This document shows positions 1 through 6,781 of a stretch of DNA of 8,340 bases, one piece after another. Position numbers and translations under genes: made by a program. The notes under the pieces were generated by a model that saw only the letters and a list, made by a program, of their open reading frames with translations, ran no database searches and was not told where the DNA came from. Origin of the DNA: a bacterium (lineage in GTDB: Bacteria > Cyanobacteriota > Sericytochromatia > S15B-MN24 > VGJW01); contig JAJYIO010000085.1 of assembly GCA_021790035.1 (NCBI GenBank), positions 1 through 8,340 on the forward strand, read 5' to 3'. Numbering within the stretch: position 1 is the stretch's first letter; each line of letters begins with the position of its first letter.

Positions 1-44
1 GCCAGACGCGCCTGGGCGAAGGCATCGGTCGTGTAGAGGGCCAT
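1..44 (-). CDS. Start of the next head/tail gene (partial)
   Basis: ATG 44 opens a frame that runs off the left edge, beginning MALYTTDAFAQARL. An AAGG core seven bases upstream is shared with the stop codon of the preceding gene, a tight coupling that supports the start. Only 14 codons are visible, so no function can be given. In this gene order a head-completion or head-tail connector protein would be expected. Confidence 0.5.
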   Translation of the reverse strand, partial: MALYTTDAFAQARL

Positions 45-53
45 CGGTCGGCC

Positions 54-452
54 TTAGAGCCAGTTCCGGCCGATGTGCTTGATGTCGGACTGGACGATGC
101 TGGCCGCACCGTTGGCAACGTCGACCGTCCCCAGCAGGACGGTGCCAGCCGCGAGAGCCGGGGCGACCTGACTGCCAGTCGTCGCGGCCGCGCCGGCGAC
201 CGCGCTGACGGTTCCCGTGTCGTCCGAGACGATGTTGTACCGGATCGACTCACCGGCCGTACCGGGAGCCGCCGTCGCGAGGTTGGTCGCGCCGACGCTC
301 TCGAAGTCGACCCCCCCGAGCGTGCCGACGAAGGGCTGGACGTTGACGTTGACGGCCGCGCCAGGGGTGATGAGACCGCCGTGGACGATGTCGTCCGCCA
401 GGGACTCATTCAGCTCCGAGAAGTCCTGGCGCTCCTTGACTACCTTCGGCAT
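54..452 (-). CDS. Probable virion-surface (head decoration or head-fibre-like) protein
   Basis: This 132-residue protein starts with a polar, probably helical segment (MPKVVKERQDFSELNESLAD), then becomes beta-rich and small-residue-rich. The segment SIRYNIVSDDTGTVSAVAG (69-87) followed by PALAAGTVLLGTVDVANG (98-115) is a pattern common in phage surface and fibre proteins, where a strand pair is followed by 'PALPAG' and a strand. It has no cysteine, signal or membrane segment. Position after the major capsid and a small protein fits a decoration protein, but I cannot tie it to a named family; a tail or fibre role is possible. Its TAA overlaps the ribosome site (TAAGG) of the next gene, so the two are probably translationally linked. 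Confidence 0.65.
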   Translation of the reverse strand: MPKVVKERQDFSELNESLADDIVHGGLITPGAAVNVNVQPFVGTLGGVDFESVGATNLATAAPGTAGESIRYNIVSDDTGTVSAVAGAAATTGSQVAPALAAGTVLLGTVDVANGAASIVQSDIKHIGRNWL

Positions 453-459
453 CTCGCCG

Positions 460-466
460 CTCCTTT
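460..466 (-). promoter_or_regulatory. Ribosome binding site of the virion-surface protein gene
   Basis: AAAGGAG on the minus strand, seven bases before ATG 452. Confidence 0.65.
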
Positions 467-499
467 CCGATCAGATGAGGGTTGCGGGTCAGGGAGGCC

Positions 500-802
500 C
501 TACTTCTTGCCCTGGTCGTCCTGCTTGCCGCCCTGGTCGCCGCCGGGGGCCTTGCCACCGTCGGCCGAGGCCTTGGGCGCCGACGCGGCGTCCGGGTCCT
601 CGGAACCGGGCGCCAGGGTGATGGGCCTTCCGAGATCCTTGAGAGTCTTGGCGAGCTTGGCGTCGTCGGTGGTGAAGACGCCATGCGTCGGGAACTGGCC
701 TTCCTTGGGATCGAACCTCGGGGTCGGCACGAACTCGGCCACGACCTTGCCGTTCTTGTCCGTGACCTTGTGGTCGTGGAACTTGGAATTGAAGATGAAC
801 AC
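500..802 (-). CDS. Small head-module protein with disordered tail, function unknown
   Basis: This 100-residue protein starts at GTG 802 behind GAGGAG (809-814, six bases away). The first about 60 residues look folded. FHDHKVTDKNGKVVAEFVPT (8-27) reads as beta strands around a turn, and THGVFTTDDAKLAKTLKDLG (39-58) as a strand followed by a helix. I have seen a similar short pattern (strand, D.NG..V..F, G.F.T.D..LA..L..LG) in small phage proteins coded just after capsid genes, but I cannot give a function. The remaining 40 residues are Asp/Gly/Lys/Gln-rich and probably disordered (GKAPGGDQGGKQDDQGKK). There is no signal peptide or membrane segment. A head-completion or capsid-associated role is inferred from position between the capsid and surface-protein genes. 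Confidence 0.75.
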   Translation of the reverse strand: MFIFNSKFHDHKVTDKNGKVVAEFVPTPRFDPKEGQFPTHGVFTTDDAKLAKTLKDLGRPITLAPGSEDPDAASAPKASADGGKAPGGDQGGKQDDQGKK

Positions 803-822
803 CGGTTGCTCCTCGATTGGGG

Positions 823-853
823 CCGATCAGGCCCTGGTGGGTGCCGGGATCGG
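823..853 (-). other. Weak stem-loop after the major capsid stop codon
   Basis: CCGATC and GATCGG form a perfect six-pair outer stem; an interrupted inner stem (GGC with GCC, CC with GG) is possible. It starts eight bases after the capsid TAG. A nearby direct repeat of ATCGGCCC allows a competing fold. It is weaker than the other three intergenic stems and has no U-run. Confidence 0.3.
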
Positions 854-861
854 GCCGATGC

Positions 862-2007
862 CTACAGGATGTTGGTGACCATCCCGCGGCTGTTGAGGAC
901 GCGGTCCTCGAGGGTGAGCAGGTCGAACACGACCTTGGGCTCCGACAGGCCGGTCTGCGCCAGGGCGATGACCCAAGGGCCCGCGACGTCGCCGATCGTG
1001 AAGCCGTTGGGCCGCACGTATTCGGGGGCGAAGATGCCGATCTGGCCCGCAGGAGCCTGGGTATCCAGGTAGACCGGAACCGGGCCGACCATCGGCGAGT
1101 AGTAGGCGGTCGCGATCCGAAGGTTGGCCTTGGTCGTCACCGCGAAGTCGGCCACGCGACTCCCGGGGAACTGCTTGGCGAGCTGAGCGTTGATGACGCC
1201 GACCGCGCTGGTCGAGGACGTCACTGCGGCCAGCTCGTGGACGCCGATCGCCGTGATGATGTCGGAGATGACCGTGTCGAGGTCCGACAGGTTCAGGGCC
1301 GCGGCGCCACCGCCAGGAGTGACGACGTTGTTGACCGAACGCGTCCAGAAGCCGCCCATCGAGAAGATCGGCCCGTTGGGGTTCTCGGTGCCCGACAGGA
1401 GCGAGAGATTGGACGCCCTCTTGAGCTTGACCAGGCCGTCGGTGACCTGGCGGTCGAGTTCGTCCATGAACCCGCGCTTCTTGATCATCTCGTTCGAGAC
1501 GATGCCGACGTTCACGAGCTTGCCGATCGCCGACAGGGTGTTCGTCCGCCGGTACTGCGCGCCGTCATCCTCGGCCGGCGTGCCGTTCGGATCGAACGTC
1601 ATCGAGGCCAAGGTGTTCGGGCCGAAGTCGTCCTCTCGCCAGCCGTGGGTGAAGTCGGTCACCGTGTTGAGGCGCCGGTCCTCGATGAGGTTGAGGAACA
1701 CGGTATCCGTGTTGTAGAGCTTGGAGACCTCGGTCGACAACGACACGAGGCGAACCGCCCCGATGTCGCCGATACCGACAGCCTGGGTGATGACGCCGCG
1801 CAAGAACTGAGCCGTCCGGATGCCATTGGCCCCCATCAGTTGCAGGTTCTCGATGGCCTCACGGGCGCTGAAGTACTGTGCCCGCGACTCGACCGCGTTG
1901 AGGAACTGCTCCCCGACTCCGGCGATGGGCCTGACGGACCCAGGGGCTGCTGCCAGTTGAGCGGCCGCCAGGTCGTCGCCCTGGAAGGCCGAAGTGAAGG
2001 TGCGCAC
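862..2007 (-). CDS. Major capsid protein, DUF5309 / SU10-like HK97 fold
   Basis: This 381-residue protein builds the icosahedral shell. From about residue 90 it follows the DUF5309 capsid pattern: a TDTVFLNLIEDRR block (100-112), GKLVNVGIVSNEMIKKRGFM (162-181), a long helix with LVKLKRASNLSLLSG (192-206), a glycine-containing loop with MGGFWTRSVNN (217-227), SDLDTVISDIITAIG (241-255), and the C-terminal barrel PVYLDTQAP to LEDRVLNSRG. The family usually reaches the TDTPF-like block within about 30 residues. Here it comes at residue 100, so there is an N-terminal extension of about 70-80 residues, partly helical (EQFLNAVESRAQYFSAREAI), that could be a cleaved delta domain acting with the protease. 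The start is GTG with AGGAGG. The gene directly follows the protease/scaffold. Confidence 0.85.
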   Translation of the reverse strand: MRTFTSAFQGDDLAAAQLAAAPGSVRPIAGVGEQFLNAVESRAQYFSAREAIENLQLMGANGIRTAQFLRGVITQAVGIGDIGAVRLVSLSTEVSKLYNTDTVFLNLIEDRRLNTVTDFTHGWREDDFGPNTLASMTFDPNGTPAEDDGAQYRRTNTLSAIGKLVNVGIVSNEMIKKRGFMDELDRQVTDGLVKLKRASNLSLLSGTENPNGPIFSMGGFWTRSVNNVVTPGGGAAALNLSDLDTVISDIITAIGVHELAAVTSSTSAVGVINAQLAKQFPGSRVADFAVTTKANLRIATAYYSPMVGPVPVYLDTQAPAGQIGIFAPEYVRPNGFTIGDVAGPWVIALAQTGLSEPKVVFDLLTLEDRVLNSRGMVTNIL

Positions 2008-2014
2008 GATCTTT

Positions 2015-2020
2015 CCTCCT
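2015..2020 (-). promoter_or_regulatory. Ribosome binding site of the major capsid gene (GTG start)
   Basis: AGGAGG on the minus strand, seven bases before GTG 2007. A perfect core site offsets the weaker start codon, as expected for the most abundant virion protein. Confidence 0.75.
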
Positions 2021-2045
2021 TGCGCTCGGCCAAGGTGGCCGGAGA

Positions 2046-2070
2046 GGGCCCGCGGCGATGCCGCGAGCCC
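2046..2070 (-). other. Stem-loop between protease/scaffold and major capsid genes
   Basis: The transcript can form an 11-base-pair stem, GGGCUCGCGGC with GCCGCGGGCCC, closing a three-base AUC loop. One pair is U-G. The stem is very GC-rich, yet no U-run follows, so it is not an ordinary terminator. It begins 18 bases past the protease stop and ends 25 bases before the capsid ribosome site. It may act as a processing or 3'-end stabilising element that helps set the ratio of scaffold to capsid mRNA; that role is inferred. Confidence 0.5.
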
Positions 2071-2088
2071 GGTGGGTGGTCTCTCGGC

Positions 2089-2652
2089 CTACTCGGCCAG
2101 CAGGGCGCCCGCGATCCGGCCGCCGATGGTGTTCTGGATGGGGGGATCGCCCTGGATCCTGGCCTGACCCGGGGCAGCGAATCCGGCGACCAGGGGGCCC
2201 TGGCCGACCGGAGCGAGCTTGCTACCGACCGACTGCTTAAGGGCGTCGAGGTCGGCCTGAAGAGGCTTGACGGCGGCCTGCACGGCGGCCGTGATCTGGC
2301 TCGACAGATCGGCAGGCGCCGCGGCCAACCTGGTCTTGCCGTGCGCCGAATGGCGCACGTGACCGTGGCCGGCGTGCTGCTCGTTGCCGCCGGCGTCCTC
2401 GGGATCTCCCTCGGGATCCGCGTCCTGGTGGCAGTAGCAGTCGCCCTCGGCGCAGTCGCCGCGAACGCAGCAGCAGTTCGCCTCCTCCTTGCCGGCCGAG
2501 TGGCAGCAGCACTCGGGGGTCCGGCCTTGCACCTGAACGGTACCTGCCAGCCTGGCCACCAGGGGACCGACGATGGCCTGGTCTTCGCCAGCCAGTGCCT
2601 CCTGCAGGCGGCTGGGGTTCTGGAGGATGCCGAGAAGCTCCTTGCTGGTCAT
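2089..2652 (-). CDS. Nested scaffold protein from an internal start in the protease gene (predicted)
   Basis: In frame with the protease, ATG 2652 (Met279) begins MTSKELLGILQNPSRLQ and shares the protease stop, giving 187 residues. AAAGGAG stands six bases upstream, stronger than the GGAG of the full-length gene and identical to sites used by other genes here. The start falls exactly at the boundary between the low-complexity linker and the scaffold-like region. The arrangement parallels lambda C/Nu3, where the scaffold is made from an internal start of the protease gene, and would supply excess scaffold from one locus. The product has the Cys/His-rich segment (about residues 48-104 of the short form) and a helical segment that may be a short coiled coil. 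It is predicted from the sequence only. Confidence 0.6.
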   Translation of the reverse strand: MTSKELLGILQNPSRLQEALAGEDQAIVGPLVARLAGTVQVQGRTPECCCHSAGKEEANCCCVRGDCAEGDCYCHQDADPEGDPEDAGGNEQHAGHGHVRHSAHGKTRLAAAPADLSSQITAAVQAAVKPLQADLDALKQSVGSKLAPVGQGPLVAGFAAPGQARIQGDPPIQNTIGGRIAGALLAE

Positions 2653-3486
2653 CGCTTGCTCCTTTCGCGCGATCAACGACCGCCGGAGCTCCGCGCCCTC
2701 GGCGTCAAACTGTGCCATTCCGACCATCTGGCCGGTCGATCCGACCTCGGGCGCGCTGGTCGTCCGTTGCGCGCCAGCTCTCGGCGCGGCCGGCACCGCA
2801 ACCCAGGAATTCTCCGCGCCCTTCAGGCCGTCGTGCGCCGGGATCAGCCCCAAGCAGAGCTTCCCGTCGTACTCCTGGCCCGGGATGTGCGAGCAGGCAT
2901 CCTCCGAACCGATGTAGGAGGCCCACCAGTCGTAGATCGCTCCGCCGCAGATGGAGCACTCGACCTCCATCCAGTCGAGGAAGAAGCCGACCGAGGTCTC
3001 CTTGAGGATGCCGCCCTCGACGTTCGCCCGGAACGCCGCATTGTCAGGCGTGCGCAGGGCGTAAGCCTTGATCCAGAGGTAGGTGTAGGGCTCACCCTCG
3101 ACCTTGCTCTTCTCCCCGGCGTCACGGCTCACGCCTGCATCGAAGATTCGGCAGTTCTGGACCGTCGCCGACCAGAAGTGGTCCTCGAGGCCGGGCCGGC
3201 CGACGAAGGTCGGGGCAAGTTGCTCGAGGGCCGGGATGAGCAGACGCTCCTGGTGCTCGGTCGGCTGGTTATCGCAGGCCAGGATCGGCACGACCCAGAC
3301 CTCGTCAGCCGTATGGTCGCGGAGGGTCTGCCTGTTGATGAGCTCGAGCTCAGCCGCCGTCGGTGTGAACGGATCGGCACTGACGACCGGACCGCGGCCA
3401 GCCCCGGACATGAGGACTCGGCCACGGGTGAGAGATTGCCGTTGGCCGGCGTTCGCCTCCAGGGAGGGGCGCTTGGTGAGCGTCAT
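2089..3486 (-). CDS. Prohead protease with C-terminal scaffold-like domain and Cys/His-rich insert
   Basis: This 465-residue protein probably cleaves head proteins during capsid maturation. Residues about 60-240 fit the phage prohead serine protease type: catalytic His103 in DHFW before the strand CRIFDA, and catalytic Ser165 in KETSVGFF. A Cys4- or Cys3His-like metal site follows (CSICGG at 177-182, then Cys198, His200, Cys211 in YDGKLC), a pattern I know from related proteases of Gram-positive phages. SWVAVPAAPRAGA (227-239) closes the domain. After a low-complexity linker, residues 279-465 look like a scaffold. They hold nine Cys within 326-352, five His within 371-382, a helical stretch (SSQITAAVQAAVKPLQADLDA and onward, about 395-422) and a Pro/Gly-rich end. 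The start ATG 3486 has GGAG in the 11-base gap after the portal. The gene precedes the capsid gene, the usual order. Confidence 0.82.
   Translation of the reverse strand: MTLTKRPSLEANAGQRQSLTRGRVLMSGAGRGPVVSADPFTPTAAELELINRQTLRDHTADEVWVVPILACDNQPTEHQERLLIPALEQLAPTFVGRPGLEDHFWSATVQNCRIFDAGVSRDAGEKSKVEGEPYTYLWIKAYALRTPDNAAFRANVEGGILKETSVGFFLDWMEVECSICGGAIYDWWASYIGSEDACSHIPGQEYDGKLCLGLIPAHDGLKGAENSWVAVPAAPRAGAQRTTSAPEVGSTGQMVGMAQFDAEGAELRRSLIARKEQAMTSKELLGILQNPSRLQEALAGEDQAIVGPLVARLAGTVQVQGRTPECCCHSAGKEEANCCCVRGDCAEGDCYCHQDADPEGDPEDAGGNEQHAGHGHVRHSAHGKTRLAAAPADLSSQITAAVQAAVKPLQADLDALKQSVGSKLAPVGQGPLVAGFAAPGQARIQGDPPIQNTIGGRIAGALLAE
2659..2665 (-). promoter_or_regulatory. Internal ribosome binding site inside the protease gene
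   Basis: AAAGGAG on the minus strand, six bases before ATG 2652. The residues it encodes, in ARKEQA, lie in the low-complexity linker, where coding constraint should be weak. Confidence 0.6.
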
Positions 3487-3497
3487 GGTGGTCTCCG

Positions 3498-4877
3498 TTA
3501 CACGAGGGGAGCTTCCGGGAGCTGGGCGGTCGGGTCCTTGACCTCGCCGGTCGCCGTGATCTGCACGATCTCATCGCCGCCCTTGGACAGACGCGGGAAA
3601 GCGACCACACCGCGAATCTCGTTCTTGCTGAACGATCCGGCCTTGGCCAAGTTGAGGGCCACCTGGCTCGCCTCGAGGGTGACCTTGCGCGTCCTCGGCC
3701 GTGCCCCCGTCATCAGGCCGACGATCCCGAGGTGCGGGACCAGGAACTTGGTCGCGAACTGGCTGTCGACGAGCCGCTCGTAAGACTGCACGCAGGCGTC
3801 GAGCTGGTCCTGTGCCGTCTCGGACAAGCTCCCGCCAAGCGGCCCCCTGTCGCCAAACCCGAGGGCGTCGGCCGGGAACCCGTATACCGAGCACACCATC
3901 TTGGCGTTGAACTTTCGGCCGTCAAGGAACGATGAGTCGGCCTTGACCTGGCCGTTGCCGTGGATTCCCCACTTGCCGCGGAGCAGGAGCGGGAGATGGG
4001 CGCCGATCGGGTTCTGATACCGGCGCTCGATGTAGCTCGCCATCTGCGCCCAGAGGTTCGAGGCCTTGCGCTCGTCCTGGTCGCTCCACTCGCCCGTCTT
4101 AGGGTTGCGCAGGTCCGACTGGTCCCAGGTGAGGATTGCGCCGGCCTGCGTGCCGTTCCCGAAGTACGACCGGTTGAAATTGGCCATCGCCTCGTCGGCT
4201 TCCATGTCGATCGCCGTGGCCGTGAGCTTGGGTAGCCCGATCAAGTCCGTGACGGGATTCGTACCCTTGATGTGCAGGATCTCTTCGGGTGAAAAGACTC
4301 GGAAATTCTGGCCGACCGTCTGGCGCCACGCGATGATGCCGGTCCTCGAGTTGCCGATCGGCTTCATCGTCTGCGGCGGGATCCGCAACAGGTTCGTCAC
4401 CTGGCCGAGGCCATTGCGCTGGATGTATGAGAAGTGGTTCTCGCAGATGGTTAGGTCGAGGGCCGCCTGGTGACGCCAGTCGTCGAATGCGATCGCCCCC
4501 AGCCATGCCTGAAGGTCGGCGAACATCGGATGCGTACCGTCCTGGGTCGTGTTGTCCACGACTTGATAGCCGGCCGCCAGGATTTCGCCCGCGATCTTGT
4601 CGCAGACCGACCGGACGCACCAGATTTGCTGGTAGTAGTCGAAGAACGCCGCGATCGGGTTCTCGTACCTGCTCCACGGGTTCCAGTCGCCGAACCCGCC
4701 ATAGCCGTCGATGCCGCTGTCGAGAGGCTTGTCGGCAGGCTGCGCAGTCGTCGGCGCGGCCATCGGCGGTCGGCCCTGCTCGACCAGGCCGAGCGTCCCG
4801 GCAAGCATCGGGTCGATGCCAGCCAGGGCCAGCCCGAGCCGACGACGCGCGGCTCCTAGCCAGTCCCAGAATGCCAT
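3498..4877 (-). CDS. Portal protein, HK97 type
   Basis: This 459-residue protein forms the dodecameric ring at the packaging vertex, docks TerL and later the head-tail connector. The N-terminal about 70 residues are variable and rich in Ala, Pro and Gly. The core then follows: FFDYYQQIWCVRSVCDKIAG (78-97), typical of the HK97 portal start; ICENHFSYIQRNGLGQVTNL (144-163); and NFRVFSPEEILHIKG (191-205) running into TDLIGLPKL. The wing and clip region includes GRKFNAKMVCSVYGFPADAL (320-339), the form in which this family carries its 'iA..fgVP..llg' segment. The start ATG 4877 has GGAGG four bases upstream. The stop lies only 11 bases before the protease start, so the two are probably translated together. 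Length fits the family. Confidence 0.92.
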   Translation of the reverse strand: MAFWDWLGAARRRLGLALAGIDPMLAGTLGLVEQGRPPMAAPTTAQPADKPLDSGIDGYGGFGDWNPWSRYENPIAAFFDYYQQIWCVRSVCDKIAGEILAAGYQVVDNTTQDGTHPMFADLQAWLGAIAFDDWRHQAALDLTICENHFSYIQRNGLGQVTNLLRIPPQTMKPIGNSRTGIIAWRQTVGQNFRVFSPEEILHIKGTNPVTDLIGLPKLTATAIDMEADEAMANFNRSYFGNGTQAGAILTWDQSDLRNPKTGEWSDQDERKASNLWAQMASYIERRYQNPIGAHLPLLLRGKWGIHGNGQVKADSSFLDGRKFNAKMVCSVYGFPADALGFGDRGPLGGSLSETAQDQLDACVQSYERLVDSQFATKFLVPHLGIVGLMTGARPRTRKVTLEASQVALNLAKAGSFSKNEIRGVVAFPRLSKGGDEIVQITATGEVKDPTAQLPEAPLV

Positions 4878-4896
4878 CCGACCTCCAAGTGACGAG

Positions 4897-4932
4897 TCCC
4901 GCCGGCCCCGAGGACCAGCAGGGCCGACGGGA
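4897..4932 (-). other. Stem-loop between terL and portal
   Basis: The minus-strand transcript can form a 12-base-pair stem, UCCCGUCGGCCC with GGGCCGGCGGGA, around a 12-base loop. The only irregular pair is U-G. It begins four bases after the terL stop codon and ends before the portal ribosome site (GGAGG at 4882-4886). No U-run follows, so it is not a classical terminator. A role in mRNA stability, processing or translational insulation is inferred. Confidence 0.5.
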
Positions 4933-4936
4933 TCTG

Positions 4937-6619
4937 TTACCGACCGAAGCGACGCCGCTGGGCCGCGATGAACGGCACGAGCGCGCCGCCGAGAACCGAG
5001 TAACCCGGATCGCCCATCGGCCTGGCGAGGTCAGAATCCGGACCGTCGCCGACGATGACATGCGTCTGGCCGACCTGGTGAATGACCGGACCAGCCGAGA
5101 CCCACCGATCTTCGCGGAGGTAGTTCAGCGCCTGGCTCGTCATGTCGACGTCGTCGTCGTGCGCGCCCTTGGGAAACGCCGCGTGCTGGTCGATGTAGGC
5201 CTGTACCCACGGTGCGATCGACGGATGAGGCAGGTAGACGTCGCCGCCCTCGATCTGCGGGCTACCAGCAGCCGCTCGTGCCGTTTTGGATCCCAGCGGT
5301 TCGACCGGGATCAGTCCGGTAATCGAGCCCTTCAGGGTTGAGATGACGGCCGGACCGTTCGCCTTGTCCTCGACGAGCTTGCCCGTCGCCTGCGGGAATC
5401 GCGCCGCCATCGCCAGGAATGCGCGGATCGTGGCAGGCAGGTCGAGACGGTCGTGGACGCGGTCGCGGAGGTACTTGCGCGATCCCTTCTTGCCCCAGGC
5501 GCCGCCCGAGACGTAGTCGGAGTCCTTGGTCTCCTTGAACGTCATGTCCCAGCTCAAGAGTTCGACGTCGAACTCCTCGGGAATCGGTTCGCACGGGCAG
5601 AGGTGCAGCGATCCGTCCTCGAGGCGAATCGGCACCGCCGGCAGAGGATTGCCCGGGTAGTGCCAGAAGCGCCACCAGCGCCGCTTGAACATGCCGCCCT
5701 CGGCCGGCACCGGACGCTGCTGATACTGGCCAGCATAGCCGTAGGAACCGAGTCCACTAGGACCTTTCAGCTCCTTGACCTCTTGCGGGCCGATGCGGTC
5801 GGGCCACAGGAGCTCGCCCTCCTTGGTGCGTGGGTCGCTCCAGCCTAGCGGCGTCACTTGGATCTGGACCTTGGGCTCGTATTCGTTCGGCAAGCAGAGG
5901 TGGACGTAGTCGCCCTGCTCGAGGATTCGGCCTGCGATGTCCTGCTCGTGCAGGCGCTGCATCACGACGACCTTGGCGCCGGTCTTGGGGTTGTTGAGGC
6001 GCGATCCCATCGTGCGCGTCCACCAGGTCCATGCGGTGTCGCGGGAGGCATCGCTCTCGCCCTGCTTGGCCGACAGAGGATCGTCGGCGACCAGGATGTC
6101 GCCGCCCTCGCCGGTTGCGCCGCCTGCGACCGACGTCGCCAGGCGAAATCCGCCGTGATCGTTGTCGTACCGGCTCTTGACGTTCTGATCGCTCTTGAGC
6201 GCGAACCGATCGCCCCATCGCGCCTGATACCAGGGAGATTGAATGATGTCGCGGGTCTTGACCGCGTCTCGGATCGACAAGTCGGCATCGTATGAGCCGA
6301 ACATCCAGCGCGTCTGCGGGTGGTCGATCCACGACCAGGCCGGCCACATGACGCCGACCGAGAGCGACTTCATGCACCTGGGCGGCATGTTGATCAGCAG
6401 GCGTAGGATGTCGCCTCGAGTGACGGCCTCCAGGTGTTCGGCGATCGCGTCGATGTGCCAGCTGTGCGAATACTCTCCTGGCTCGACGACATGCCACGCC
6501 TGGCGGATGAACACGGCCAGATGCTGCTCGGCCTGCTCGACGGCCTCCTCTTCCCAGAGGCTGTGATACTCGGCTACGAGCCGGCGTTGCTCGGCCTCAC
6601 TTAGAGGTTTGGCGGCCAT
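4937..6619 (-). CDS. terL: Terminase large subunit (ATPase and nuclease)
   Basis: This 560-residue motor pumps DNA into the procapsid through the portal and cuts concatemers. The ATPase domain has a Walker A-like MPPRCMKS (78-85), with Met in place of the usual Gly before Lys84, as in many 'PPRxxKS' terminases. Walker B is DILVADDP (174-181), and the coupling motif VVVMQRLHEQD spans 217-227. The RNase H-like nuclease domain shows acidic clusters at Asp358 (SWDMTFK), Glu417/Asp418 (VEDKANG) and Asp488-490 (HDDDVDMTSQAL). The C-terminal half resembles the psiM2 ORF9 terminase group. The start at ATG 6619 is the earliest possible, since an in-frame TGA lies four codons upstream. No Shine-Dalgarno precedes it, and it overlaps the upstream 55-residue gene by 23 bases, so coupled translation is likely. 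About 60 residues after the nuclease motif form an uncharacterised tail. Confidence 0.95.
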   Translation of the reverse strand: MAAKPLSEAEQRRLVAEYHSLWEEEAVEQAEQHLAVFIRQAWHVVEPGEYSHSWHIDAIAEHLEAVTRGDILRLLINMPPRCMKSLSVGVMWPAWSWIDHPQTRWMFGSYDADLSIRDAVKTRDIIQSPWYQARWGDRFALKSDQNVKSRYDNDHGGFRLATSVAGGATGEGGDILVADDPLSAKQGESDASRDTAWTWWTRTMGSRLNNPKTGAKVVVMQRLHEQDIAGRILEQGDYVHLCLPNEYEPKVQIQVTPLGWSDPRTKEGELLWPDRIGPQEVKELKGPSGLGSYGYAGQYQQRPVPAEGGMFKRRWWRFWHYPGNPLPAVPIRLEDGSLHLCPCEPIPEEFDVELLSWDMTFKETKDSDYVSGGAWGKKGSRKYLRDRVHDRLDLPATIRAFLAMAARFPQATGKLVEDKANGPAVISTLKGSITGLIPVEPLGSKTARAAAGSPQIEGGDVYLPHPSIAPWVQAYIDQHAAFPKGAHDDDVDMTSQALNYLREDRWVSAGPVIHQVGQTHVIVGDGPDSDLARPMGDPGYSVLGGALVPFIAAQRRRFGR

Positions 6620-6764
6620 TGGGAAGCGTCACGTGGTAAGGCGGCAAGTGAAACCTGGTCTTGACGGGCGGCTGCGAGGCGCTCGTCTGCGCCTCGTGCG
6701 GGCCGATGAAAGCGTTGCGCGTCGCCTTGTATTGGAGGCGCTGCTGGCGCTTGTGCTGGCTCAT
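6597..6764 (-). CDS. Small basic protein overlapping the terL start, function unknown
   Basis: A 55-residue frame runs from ATG 6764 to TGA 6597-6599. It begins MSQHKRQQRLQYKATRNAF and ends LPNGRQTSK. It is rich in Lys, Arg, Gln and His, with a proline-containing centre (QPPVKTRFHLPPYHV) and no membrane segment or cysteine. It has a better ribosome site than terL, and it ends 23 bases inside the terL gene, so terL may be translated by coupling to it. I do not recognise the family. Its position between the terminase subunits suggests a packaging accessory or an HNH-independent DNA-binding role, but this is inference only. The alternative open frame 6795-6601 is in another register and has no ribosome site. 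Confidence 0.55.
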   Translation of the reverse strand: MSQHKRQQRLQYKATRNAFIGPHEAQTSASQPPVKTRFHLPPYHVTLPNGRQTSK

Positions 6765-6768
6765 CGTG

Positions 6769-6773
6769 CCTCC
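6769..6773 (-). promoter_or_regulatory. Ribosome binding site of the 55-residue gene
   Basis: GGAGG preceded by TTTT, four bases before ATG 6764. A strong site in a short gap, it is the main support for a real gene here. Confidence 0.6.
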
Positions 6774-6781
6774 AAAAGGGT

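Noticed and set aside
2237..2512. Alternative minus-strand frame across the Cys-rich segment, raising the idea of a frameshift
   Set aside because: The protease/scaffold frame stays open to a sensible end, keeps the codon bias, and the alternative frame is arginine-rich. I saw no slippery heptamer.
817..3783. A 988-codon open frame on the plus strand, antisense to the capsid, protease and portal genes
   Set aside because: It is a by-product of high G+C coding DNA: strong third-position G/C on the minus strand removes stops from the opposite strand. The translation is low-complexity (R, D, G, L, V), has no recognisable motif, and lies opposite genes with clear catalytic and structural motifs.
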